Positions 50,876-62,100 of a stretch of 64,000 bases of DNA are shown here, in pieces. This DNA comes from Casuarius casuarius (lineage: Eukaryota; Chordata; Aves; Casuariiformes; Casuariidae): contig PTFA01000193.1 of the NCBI GenBank assembly GCA_003342895.1, positions 1,054,905 through 1,118,904 of the forward strand. The letters are read 5' to 3'. Positions within the stretch are counted from its first letter, which is position 1; every line of letters begins with the position of its first letter. The notes under the pieces are model-generated. The model saw only the letters and a list, made by a program, of their open reading frames with translations, made no database searches and had not been told where the DNA came from. Both the position numbers and the translations under genes were made by a program.

Positions 50876-53160
50876 AGCGGGGCCCGGCGCGCTCGGGGCC
50901 GCCCCCGGCTCCGGCCCTTTTGTCTGGCCGGGGAGAGCCGCCCGCGGGGGGGGGTTTTTTGGGTGTTTTTTTTCGCCGACTGCCTCGCTGCGGAGCTTCT
51001 CGCACTCCAGTCAATAGGTCTTTTTTTTTCCGTCTTTTTTAAACTCTCCGGAGGCCCCGTGCGCAGATGCCCGAGGCTTCTCGGACGGACGTTTCCTACC
51101 CGGGATACGTGTATTTNCAGCAGCGAGGCACCGATTTCGTTGCTTCCTTTAATTAATTTGGCCCTATGGAGTTTTTTTTTTAAAAAGCTCGAAGTTGGCT
51201 ACTTTTGCCCGAACAATAACAAACGTAAACCCTCGGCCTGTTTTATCAGCGGACGTTTAGCAAACGCAAACCAGGTTCGGGACTGGCAAGCCTGCGCCCC
51301 GCTCGCCCCCCGCGTCCCCCTCTCCGCGGAGGAGCCCGTGGTGCCGCGCGGGGAGCTCGAGGCGCGAGGAAGCTGCCGCCGCCGCCTCGGGATGGGCGAA
51401 GCTTGAGTTGGGGTCGCTCCGCGGCGCGGCCGCCGCTCNGGTGCCAAGGGCGAAGGCGTCAGCGGAGGCGCGGACGGGCGCGAGCGCTCGGCTGAGGAAT
51501 TCAGGAAGGGTTAAGCAATGGAAACGAAACGCTCGTGTGGTCCGGGAGCGATNGGAGAGCGGGGTCTGGGCTCGCTGCCGCCCGGAGCCCCCCATCCCCG
51601 CAGCCGAGGCCTCGCGAGCCCCCGCGCCCGGCCTGCCTCGAGGTGGGGAGAGGCTGCTTTTGCGGCNGCTGGTTTGGGGACGGTTAACGTGACTCACTTG
51701 AAAACTCCTCCTCCTCCTCCAGCGGGCTCCAGCGCCTGGATCCGTGGATTTTGGCAGAGGTCAGAGCCCTGGCTGCCTGCGGGGACCCAGCTCCGGCTGC
51801 TTTGCCGTGAAAAATGGCCGGAGGAGCCAGGAGCCGGCGGCCNTAACGCCGCGGACGGCAGCATCTCNGGCCCCGAGGCNGCCGTCGGGAGCGGGGCGGC
51901 TGGACGTGGCACCGCTGCGGGACCGGGGGCCGAGGGGGTGGCGCTGGGCTCCTTCCCGGGGCGAGGGACCCCGCGACCCGCCGGCAACTCGGCAGCGGGG
52001 CAAAAAAGCGCTGCTATTCCCCAAACTCACCCGCTTTCACCCCGGCATAACCCGAACCTTTGCCATTATTATTAATTCAAGGGGTAATTGCACCCACGGA
52101 GCCGTCGCAGCGGCGCGGGGCCTGGCCAAACCCCGCCCCGTCCAGCGCTGGGCCGAGTTTGCAGCCGAGAAAAGCCGCTCACTCGGCTTGGCGGCTTGAG
52201 GGGGGGGGCTCAATCCCAAATGCCTTTTGCCAGCTGCTTTTTTAATAAAGCTCCTCGAGAGGCTCGGTTTGCCCGGGAGGGGGTCGGTCCCGTCCCGTCC
52301 NGTCCCACCGGGGCGAGGGTGGTCACCGATGGGGGCCCGGCCACCCCGGTGCGGAGCCGCCCCGTCTTGCAGCCGCTTTACTTGAGCTTAGTGACCCGGA
52401 GCAGCTGAAAACCGTGTAATTTGGGGCAACCGCAAAGCCCCCCCGGGTTCATCTCGCCTTTGAAGCAGCAAGGGGGCGAAAGGGGAGAATTTGCAGCCTT
52501 TAAAACGAGCAGAGCAGACTTTGCGTAAAATCCCCCCCTCCGCTTTCCCCTTCTCGGTGGAAGCAGCCTGTTGCGCTGCAAGCGGTATTCGAGACCTNGC
52601 AGCTCAGCCGTCTTCCGATTAATTGGGAAATCGGAGCCAGAAAGGGGGAACCGAGACGCAGGCCAGGCGNGGAGCACGCGGCCCCGCGTTTGCAACCCCG
52701 CCGGGCGCGCGGGCCACCACCTTGCGCAAGACCCTCGGGCGGGATTCAAAAGCAAAGCGTGATTCTTGCAAGCCGTCGCTGCGCAAAACCGTCCCGCCGG
52801 GCCGTGGCCCCCGGGGAGCTTCCCACGTGCTCCCCGCGGCCGGAGCGTTTCTGCAAAAACCGGGGGCCTGTTTGAACCCGCGAGGTCCCGGCGGAGGCTG
52901 CCGAGCGCGTTCGAGCACACTTTGATCCTGCGGTTCCTTGCTCGGCTCTGCAAATTTTTCCCAGGGAAACTTTTAGCTGGAAAGTTAAAGAAAATGGCTG
53001 CTCCGCGGTGCGATTGCTGGCTNTTAGCTCGGCCTTTACGGCTACCTCGGCGGCCGGACGGGTAAGTCCCCGCAGGCATCGCGCCCTGCTCCGCCGTGTC
53101 TCTCCCGTCGGTGCTGCTTTTTTGGGGCTCCCGATCCCGCTCCGGCTCTGGCCTGTGCAG
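50876..53160. promoter_or_regulatory. CpG-island-like DNA right of the gap
   Basis: Very high CpG density with many GC-box-like strings. Includes a GTCCC pentamer repeat at 52287-52306, an isolated AATAAA at 52244-52249, and a possible short exon at 52994-53061 (see findings). No signal-peptide exon matching MRC2 could be identified. A promoter role for MRC2 is inference from position, 5-8 kb upstream of MRC2 exon 2. Confidence 0.4.
52287..52306 (+). repeat. GTCCC pentamer repeat, four copies
   Basis: Four tandem GTCCC units, with a single N occupying the last C of the third unit. This shows that at least this N stands for one base and is not a gap. Confidence 0.85.
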
Positions 53161-53400
53161 ACGCAGTGATTTGCTCCTGAAATTGCTTAAGCAATTGCTA
53201 ATATTGCTTCAAGTGCAGCCGAGGAGCTGGCTTTTCTTAATTAATTTGGCCTGTGCGGAGATGGTGGAGCATCTGCATTTTTGTCATTCTCCGGATTGCT
53301 GGGAACCCAAAAGAAACGCGCACAGATGCTCTTTCTCTGGAAGGGACCCATCTTTAACTAATTAAAGTTTACAGAGTGATTAGTGGATTTGCTCGGGCGT
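53161..53400. promoter_or_regulatory. AT-rich island with homeodomain-type sites, candidate conserved element
   Basis: Inside GC-rich DNA this 240-base patch is AT-leaning. It has a perfect 16-base palindrome AATTGCTTAAGCAATT at 53181-53196, TTAATTAATTTGGCC at 53237-53251, and further TAATTA-like cores at 53356-53364. The composition and motif clustering resemble developmental enhancers; no conservation test was possible. Confidence 0.4.
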
Positions 53401-56400
53401 CCTGGGGGATATTAGCCCACGAGGGGAGGCCGGGGGGGTTTGCAGAGGGTGCACAGCATTTTTTGTGCATNATGCTCCCAGCTTCTGCATCCCGGAGAGC
53501 TCGTCTCTGCGCGGTACCCAGCGCTGTCACGGCCCTGACGGGGATTTGCGCCCAAACCGGCGTGTTTGCAGGATGACGATGCAAACAGGGAACCCGAGCG
53601 CTTTCCCTGCCCCGTTCCTGCCTTGTGCCCTGCGGGGGATGGCTTGGTTCGCCCCCGTCCCCCCTGTGAGCGCGGGGTGCAAGGCAAGCGAAGAGCATCC
53701 AGACAGAGAAGCTTCATTTTAAACATCGTTTCCATTTAAAAAATGCAAGTATTTCTTGCTTGGCTTTGCTGAAATGAGGGATTCCCAGTTTATAGCCACA
53801 GCAGGTCCGGCTCAGGCTGTCGGGGGGTGTTTTATTAGCAGAAGTGGTGTTGGAGAACCAAGGCAGCCAAAATCTGGGTTTTCTCCTCTGGCTGCCGGAG
53901 GTCGGGGAGCTGCTGCTTCCCCGGGCTGCGAGAGGGAGCAAACGCAGCGCCACTGCCGGGCAGCTCCGATCCCCTGTCCTGGGGGGGCCGCGCTGCCGCT
54001 GGAAAATATTCTGGGATGAGCAAGTTGGAAGGAGGCTGGTGGCATCCGCTCAAGCCTGGCCAGAGCGTCCGGCCGGTGAGGAGCCCCGTCCCTCGCNGGT
54101 TCGAGCCCGGTGAGTGCCGCCGTCTCGTTTTGGGGCCCGGCGCCGCGTACGGGCATCGGTTCGGCGCGCTCGCGGCGGCTTTGCGACGCTGCGGCTGCCG
54201 AGGGGCGTTCGGGCTGCGCTCGTCCGGCTCGAGCACCTGNAGGCTTTTCCTTAGGGCAGCTCCTTGTGGACTTGCCCCCCCTTAAACCGAAGCCTGTGGA
54301 CACCGATTGCAAAACTGATCTCAATCAGAGCAGAACGCCATTATTTTTGCACGAANAAAGCTTGGCCTTGCTTTAAAGTACTGCCTTGTAGCTAAAATAA
54401 TCCCACACTTCCTGGGATGCCGGGAATTCAATCTGTGCAATGCATTCGTGGCGGTGCGGTCCCAGTGTCACCGCGCTCCTTCCCTTCCCGGCGGCGATGC
54501 GCGAGTCCCCCTCCGTCCGCCCGCCGTGCGTGTGACTGCCGGGGGGTTGGATCCTGCAGCAGGTCCTGGGGGGGATCGGGGGGAAACGCAGCTCCCTGGA
54601 GGGAGGGGAGGGGGCCTGAGCCGGCCCGCGGTGCGGGAGGGCCNGTGCCACGGCTCTGCTCCCGGCTCCCTCGTCCCCTTCCGCGGCTGGAAATCGCTTG
54701 ACTGGCTTGTGGACGAGCCTCCCCCATGGAAAATATCCGGACATTTATTTATCTGCATCCAGGGTGCAGGGAACGGACGGATGAATGGCCGCAAAGAGCT
54801 GGCGGTGTGCTACGTGGCCCCGATCCAGCGTTTTTTTGAAGGCAGCAGAAAATAAGCAGGGTGGTAGGCAGCCGCCTCCGGTCGCAGCCAAGCAAGGAGC
54901 CGCTCGAAGGAGTCGCCCGCCGTAGAAGCAGCGGCTTTTCCCCATGCCGCAGGGAGCCTGTTTGCTCCACGCTGCTCCCGGCAAGGTTCGCGGCGTTTCC
55001 CACCCTCAGCCAGGCCGGTGGGAGCTTTGTGTCCAGTAACGTAATTATTCCCGGTACCTGAATCCCAAGGATTAGCTTCCTCCTAGGAAGCCTCGATGCA
55101 ATGGGAGTGGAGCCAGGGCAGGTCTCTCCCTCCNGCCGGGAAAGCGGTCGGCGGCGTCTCTCCTGGCTGCACGGCCCAGGCGGCGCTCCTGGTTTTTACT
55201 TCTCTCTTCTCTGTTCCTTGTCTTCCTCCCGGGCTTGCCGCATCCTCGCGTTTTCCGCTGAGAAGGAGCTGCTGCTTCCCACGGCTTTTCCTGCAGCCTC
55301 CTCCACCGGTTTTGAAGCCGTTGCTCNCCTCCGGTCAGCGTTAGGAGAAACGCATCGAAGCCTCTTAAATGCAGAGATCACGTCTGGCACAGGAAACCGC
55401 TGAGATGAGGACGGCATCCGCAGCGCGCGTCTGGGTAGAGTCTGGCTCTGGTTTAATGTCAGCGAGTCCAGGCAGGGCATCGAGGAGAGACGGCGTTTCC
55501 GAAGCCCTCGAGGTCGGTCCTTCCTCGGGGCTGGCTCNAGAGAGGGTTGGNGCCTCCCTGCNGGGGAAAAAGGTGGGGGAAAGGAGNTCNTGGGTGCAAA
55601 TACCCGTGCGCCGGCCAGGAAAATGCCCTCGCGCCGTGGCTGTCGGCNCCGGGAAGCCCAGGACGCTCCACGCCGCTCCATGCCCGGTCCTGTCCCTTTG
55701 CGAGCACCGGCTGGGAGATGCTCAGCTGCGAGGCCGAATCCTGCAGGAAGGAGCAGCGGCACGAACAGCGACTCGCAAATCCTGCTGCAAATCGTNTCCT
55801 CCCCAGGCGTCGAAGCCCAGCGGGGCGGGCAGCGGGGTCCTGGAGACCGAAAGCCTCTTTCGGTGACGTGGGGTCCGTCCAGGGCAGGGCCGAGGTGTCT
55901 CGGCAGGCGAGTAGCACCGCGGCCGTCGCGGTGTGCGTTCGCGGCTCCCGGACNCCGGCCTGGGGGTCAAGTCGGCACCGAATTCCCTGGAAATAAGTGA
56001 AAAAGAAGAGCGTGTTNTGGGTGAAGAGCAGCACGTGCCTGCGTCGGCGCGCGGCGAGCTCGGCTCTTCCAGGCTCGCTGGGAATGGCTCCCTGCAGGGG
56101 ATGTGCCGTGGTTTTTGCAAGTTTTTTTGCAAAACTGAAGTTTAGGGGCCTCTGGCACATGCTTAAAAATGAGCATACGCTTAAATGCATTGAACGTGGG
56201 TGCACTTTCGCGCCTGTTTACGGGCCGCGGGGGCTCCGGGTGGCTCCACAGCGGCTCCTGCATCTCCGCGGGGCCGGCAGGCTTGCCGGGTGCTCCCGAA
56301 AGTCCTTGTGTCCCCAAAGTCCTGCTTGCAGGCGTGAGGCCTCACTGCTGCGAGCGCCGACGCGCTCCCGCACCGAGGCCCCCGGCCGGGCTCCCCGGGG

Positions 56401-57600
56401 AGAGGCGGAGGGGCGAGCGAGAGGCGAAGGCGGGAAGGACGTTGCATTTTGTGGTTTGGCCGCGTCGCAGGGCGGGCGCGCAGGCGAGCGGCTGAACGTG
56501 GGCAGCCGGCGTCGCGGGAGCCGGAGGAACGGGAAAACGCCTCCGTAACGCAGGGCTCGGGCGCCTGCGCGCTGCCGCGGCGTGTCCCGGGCTGCTCCCA
56601 GCCTGCAGGGCGCCCGCCAGGCCGATAAATGGGGGCAAAGCCGATATTTGAGGCCGACGTGGCTGCACCGGCCCCGGGTGGCCGCAGCTCTTGGGTACCG
56701 GGGGGGATTCGGCTGTCGTCCCCGGGGCCGGTGGCTCCGGGACGTGGGGACGAGCTACGCCGCNGCGGCGCCGGGGCACGTCGCGGCACGCGGGAGCTGC
56801 AGAAGGAGGGTTTCCTCATTCAAGCGTTACGAATTAACGCGTTTCCATGCAGGGTTTGGTTTGCCTCCGGGTTGCTAACAGCAATTTTGGGGCGATGCCA
56901 GAGAAAGCACCCAGGGAGCGGGCGGCCGGCGCTGCTTTTTGCCCGCGTGAGAGGTCCCCGCAGGCGAAGCGAGGCGGCCGGGGCCGGCGGCTTTCCCCGG
57001 GGCGGCCCGCGGAGCCCGACGCGGCCGAGCGGGGCAGCAGGCCGGCGCCGGCAGGTGCCTTTCCGTCCTTCCTTCAGCCCGTGGGCCCAAAACTCGAGGC
57101 TGTAATTTTCTAGCTCCGGCTTTTCTCTTTTTNGAGTAAGAGGATATTTTCTGCCTTTCCAGCCCCGGGCTCCCCCCCGTCGCGTCTGGGCAGCTGCCTT
57201 TGAACTTTCTGCTGANGCGCGGCAGACGGCCGGCATCGCGGAGCCGGGATGCGTCCCGCGGGGTCCCGTCCTCGCGGGGCTCAGCACCCTGCCGGGGGGC
57301 CGCCGGAGGTCTCTTCCCTGNGCAGGATGAGGCCTCTGCGGTCCCTGCTCGCGATGGTGCCGGGGCTGCTGGTGCAGCCACGGGGCAACCTGCGAGTTTG
57401 GCTGCCTGAAATGCAATTCCCCCNTTCCAGAAGGGCCTCCGCTTTCGTTTGGACCTTGGCAGCTCTCGTTGCATCAGTGAGCAGCAGTAGAAGGGACCTG
57501 AGCTTCAGCTCGTCAACTTCTGCCCCGTCTGAGTTACCACTTATTTATAAAATACTTTCTGAGAAGTTAAAACTGCGTCTTCCTCTTGCAATCGCCGCCT
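53401..57600. other. GC-rich interval, probably MRC2 intron 1 or upstream region
   Basis: CpG-rich with about 20 isolated N bases. Open frames in all six registers are by-products of GC richness. A Leu-rich frame beginning at the ATG at 57327 (MRPLRSLLAMVPGLLVQ) looks a little like a signal peptide but lacks a donor in the right phase. No exon is supported. Confidence 0.45.
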
Positions 57601-58721
57601 TTTCCTATTAAGCATGCGCGGAGTCTTCTCCCCTTCTCTCCCCCCGAGACCTTGACGGTAACAGTCGTCTTTTTTGTTCCTTCGCCGCCGTCCCTGGTGT
57701 CATCTCTGCCGGGGAATTTCAGATCATTCCTGTTCCGAAGCCAGGTTGAGGAGCACGAAACTTTCCGTGCTGAACCTACCAAACAAAAAGCTATTTCTTC
57801 CTCCGTTTCTTTTTCTTTTAGTTTTGCAGAGACAAGTCAGCGAGATCGCAGATCTCTGGGGTGCTGGTTGCGTCGGTGGGCGATGCTGTAGCAACCGTGG
57901 GGTGAAGTTTCGGAGGAGCAGGAAATGGAAACCCTTTTTTTTTTGACAAAAAAAATCCACACAGCGGCAAAAAGAAAAACCAAAGCAAACCAAAGCTAAA
58001 TATAGAAGGGACTGTGAGTGGGATTTAACCTCACATGATGTTTTTGGTGAAAAACGGGTTGCTTTTGGAAAACAAGCGTTCTGAGAGCACGGCTTTTGAC
58101 GTGTCTCGCTGGGGCGTTGTTGCAAGACGCGCGCGGCGGCTTTGCTCTGGGTGGCTCTTCTACGCAGAGACGGGTGGCAGCTATGGTCTGATTGGGTTTT
58201 CTTACCGTTTGGCCACCTTTTTAATTTAAAAAGATGCCCTTGAATAGATCGACTGTCTTTAACGGTGATGCTGCAACATGTCAGCTGGAGAAAGGTGTTA
58301 TCACAGGTGCCAGCGTGGCTCTGGGAGGCAATACCCCAACGTCCTAATGGTTTTTATGCAATTTATGGGTAGAGAAAATCCTGAGCGACTGGGGTGGCCA
58401 AGGGTAGTGCGGCTCTGTAAGGGGGATCCATAATTACCTGTCGGGATGCAAATTTGGGAAGCAAACAGCAATTGTGAGGGTGAAAGTGAGGGGAAGAAAT
58501 GCAGGAGGCTGCTTTTCTCCTTCCTTCCTCCCCACGGGAAAATGCTCTGTCACGCGAAGGAGATGCCGGTGAGCATTTTCCACCATGAACGAGTCCCGTG
58601 ATGGGAGACCTTCCTCCTAAGTGTGCTTCGCTCCCCTCGTCTTTGGTGGGTGCCCAAATACACGTCGAAGCGATGGGCTCCTCGCGCCTGACCTTTTCCT
58701 TTCTCTCCTCTCTCCGCCCAG
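57601..58721 (+). other. MRC2: Probable 3' part of MRC2 intron 1
   Basis: Composition relaxes to mixed GC with A- and T-rich stretches (57935-57990) and ends in the pyrimidine-rich acceptor before MRC2 exon 2. No gene recognised. Confidence 0.6.
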
Positions 58722-59129
58722 AGTCCAAAGTCTTTCTCATCTACAACACGGGCCTGCAGAGCTGCCTGGAGACCAAGGACTCGCTGGTGAGGTTGGCCAA
58801 GGCCTGCAACGCCAGCGCCCCGGCCCACCAGTGGAAATGGGTCTCGAGGAACCGGCTCTTCAACGTGGGCGCCATGCAGTGCCTGGGGGTGTCGTGGCAC
58901 GGGGCCAACGCCACGGCGGGCCTGCACCCGCTGGCCACCTACGAGTGCGACCGCGAGTCCGTCAACATGCGCTGGAGCTGCCGCAGCCTCGGCGAGCAGC
59001 TCTCGCAGCACCTGGGCACCCGGGCGGCCAATTCCTCCCTGGCGCCCGCCGACAGGGGCGACCAGGCCCGCGGCTCACACTGGCGCACCTACGGCACCGA
59101 GGAGGACCTCTGCTCCGTGCCCTACTCTG
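58722..59129 (+). CDS. MRC2: MRC2 exon 2: cysteine-rich R-type lectin domain
   Basis: Encodes 136 residues beginning (E/K/Q)[16 protein letters not shown], with [20 protein letters not shown] and [14 protein letters not shown], ending [10 protein letters not shown]. This is the beta-trefoil N-terminal domain, with paired Cys and potential N-glycosylation at CNAS, ANAT and ANSS. Acceptor CCGCCCAG, donor GTAATG. The first codon is split with the unseen exon 1 (phase 1). Confidence 0.95.
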
Positions 59130-62100
59130 GTAATGCCCGGCCGGGCTCCCCTTCACCCCCCCCCTGCACCCCTGGGTGCTTCCCACCCTCACGGGTGCCT
59201 CCGCGCCGGGGGGACCCCCGTGCATGGCACAGACGCGGGTCCCCGAGAGCATCCAGGAGGCAGAGCCTGCTCGCGGCGGTGGGAGTTTGTCCTGGTTTGG
59301 CAGGCGCAGGCGTGAAATGCCTTCATGCTCATGTTATCTGGCACCCAAAAATGAGGGGAAACAGCCCCAAAACATGATTTGAGGCCCTGCCGCACTGGGG
59401 GCAGCCCCGATTGCTGACGACGTCAGCGGAGAGCTTGTCCCTGGCTCAAGGGATTTGCGAAACTGCATGTTGCCGGGCCGTTGCAGCGCGGGGAGCGTGC
59501 CCCAAGCAGGGAGCAATGCCCCCCATCCCCACCCCACTCCACCCCACGGCACCAGAGCTGCCAGCAGAGAGGGCTCCTCTTTTTCCGCAGAGATTTACAC
59601 CATTCAGGGCAACTCGCACGGGAAGCCCTGCACCATCCCCTTCAAGTACGACAACCAGTGGTTCCACGAATGCACCAGCACGGGCCGCGAGGACGGCCAC
59701 CTCTGGTGCGCCACCACCCAGGACTACGGCAAGGACGAACGATGGGGCTTCTGTCCCGTTAAGAGTAAGTGGGATCAGCGGGAAAAGCAAAGCCCGGGTC
59801 GGTACCTCCTGGGGGCTTTCCACCACGCTGGGGGTGCTTTGCTCCTGGGATCTCAGACAGCTTTCGCACCATCGTGCTCCTGGTGATGGCTCTGGTCTTG
59901 TCCCTCCTCTTGGGAGCACCCACGGCACTCGTCAGAGCCGGGTAGCGGTGGTCCTGTGGGTCAGGAGCAGCCCCAGCCGCAGCTTCGACATCTCAGCTCT
60001 CACGAGTTATTGGGGTTTTTCCCCATGATGGAGAGAAGCCAATATTCAAAGCCATCTTCTCCCCACCAGAGCCTCTAGCAGCCTTGTTAGCCTGCAAGAT
60101 CTTTCTTTCTCAGACTGAGGATTGACTCCTCCAATGTGGGAGGACAAAATACTGGGAATTATCTCTTGGAAGCTTGTCCCCTCTTGGAGGGAACCGCATG
60201 TGGAGGGAGGGGCTGCGCCGCCCGCTCACCGTCACCGCTGCTCCCTCCCCGCAGGCAACGACTGCGAGACCTTCTGGGACAAGGACCACGTCACCAACAG
60301 CTGCTACCAGTTCAACTTCCAGTCAACGCTGTCGTGGCGGGAGGCCTGGAATAGCTGCGAGCAGCAAGGTGCCAACCTGCTGAGCATCACCGAGATCCAC
60401 GAGCAGACCTACATCAACGGTGAGGCGCTGGGGGGGACGATGCTGGTGCCACTCTGCTCAGGTCTCCCCCAGGACTGTCCGGGTGATGACACCTTGCATG
60501 ACCATCCGTGATGTCCTTGTGTGGCACAGGGGATGTTCTCGTGGTGGGACCTTCAGGAGGGTGTGAGCGGGAGGTGGTGGGTTAAGAAGATGGACAGGTT
60601 CCGCATGTGGTTCCTCCTGCCTGGAAGCCACCGCGGGGAAAACGCGTGTCCTCGGCCATGACTGCACACTCGCGGGGCCAGAGTTGGTCCATCCGGGGGA
60701 CTGCCCAGGGGCCGGAGGCTCTGAGCTGCCCCTCGCTCTGCGTCTGCCCCAGGGCTGCTGACGGGCTACAGCTCCACGCTCTGGATCGGCCTCAACGACT
60801 TGGACATCAACGGCGGCTGGCAGTGGTCGGACAACTCGCCGCTCAAGTACCTCAACTGGGAGAGCGGTGAGGCCGTGGGGAACGCGGGGGTGGCCGGCGG
60901 TGGGACGAGGCAGCGTCGTGGCGGGGAACGGCAGGGCCTTGCTTGGGGCCTGCCGCCGGCAGCGTCGGTGGTGCTGAGCCCAGCCCCGCGCGCTGCTCAC
61001 CGGCGCGTCCCTCCCTCCCTCCCCGCTCGCCCCGGCTCGCAGACCAGCCCGACAACCCCAGCGAGGAGAACTGCGGCGTGATCCGGACCGAGTCGCTGGG
61101 GGGCTGGCAGAACCGCGACTGCGGCATCGCCCTCCCCTACGTCTGCAAGAAGAAGCCCAACGCCACCGCCGACCCCTTCGCCACGGGTGAGCCGAGGGGC
61201 CGCGCGGCCCGCGTTCGTCTTGGATGACGGGGGCTCTACGGTCCGCCGTGGGCCTACAGACCCCTTCCTCCAGCGGAGAGGGGGGGGAGGCAGGGGCGAG
61301 AGCCCTGAGGCTGCCGTGTGCCCTGGCAGACTCGTGGTCGGAGGTGAAGGTGGACTGCGAGCCCAGCTGGCAGTCTTTCCAGTCCAACTGCTATCGCCTG
61401 GTGGGAGAGAAGAAAAGCTGGCAGGACGCGAAGAAGACCTGCCTGCGAAGCGGGGGGGACCTGGTGAGCATCCACACCCTCTCCGAGCTGGAGTTCGTCA
61501 CCAAGCAGATCAAGCAAGGTGAGGTTTAAGCCAGGTGCTGCACGCGCCCGGCGCAGGCACGGGGATGCTCGGGAGCGGGGAGCGCGCAGAGCACTGCTTC
61601 CCCTGCACGGGCCCTGCTTGTGCTCATGTGTCCTATTTATTTGGGTTGCAACCGGGGAAAAAAGTTCGTATCCTGTTAATATATGCCCTCCTGCAAACCT
61701 GCGGGGTGGCTGGTCTTCATGGGGCTCCGTCATCGGAGCGTGCTGGTGAGCAGTTTTGAGCCGGAGTCTCTGCGCCGTAGCCCGTGGTGAGGCGCGTCCC
61801 ACCGCAGGGGCACTGATGGGAGGTGGTTACGCTCCAGGTGTGCGCAGAGCTGGTCCGTGCTCAGCTCTGCCCCCAGCCCCAACACCAGCAGCCTGGGCGA
61901 CTTTGGGCAGGACGGTTCCCTTCCTATCTCCCCGTCTGCAGCAAGGTCCCTTCTGTGTTGTGGAGGCTGCAAGGCTAAAGGAGCTCGTGGCTGCGGGTGG
62001 TGATCCTGGCCGGGGAGGTGGCACGTTGCCCGGAGGAACCCGTGCCCCAAACGCATCCTCCTCCCCGTAAACGCAGCGGCCGTTGCCCGGGCGCCTGCAG

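Noticed and set aside
54017..54075. ATG frame at 54017 ending at a GTGAGG donor as a first exon
   Set aside because: The encoded peptide (MSKLEGGWWHPLKPGQ...) has no hydrophobic core and does not look like a signal peptide.
57327..57480. Leu-rich frame MRPLRSLLAMVPGLLVQ as the MRC2 signal-peptide exon
   Set aside because: No donor in phase 1 follows. The first plausible GT (GTGAGC near 57478) is in phase 0 and cannot join the exon at 58722 in frame.
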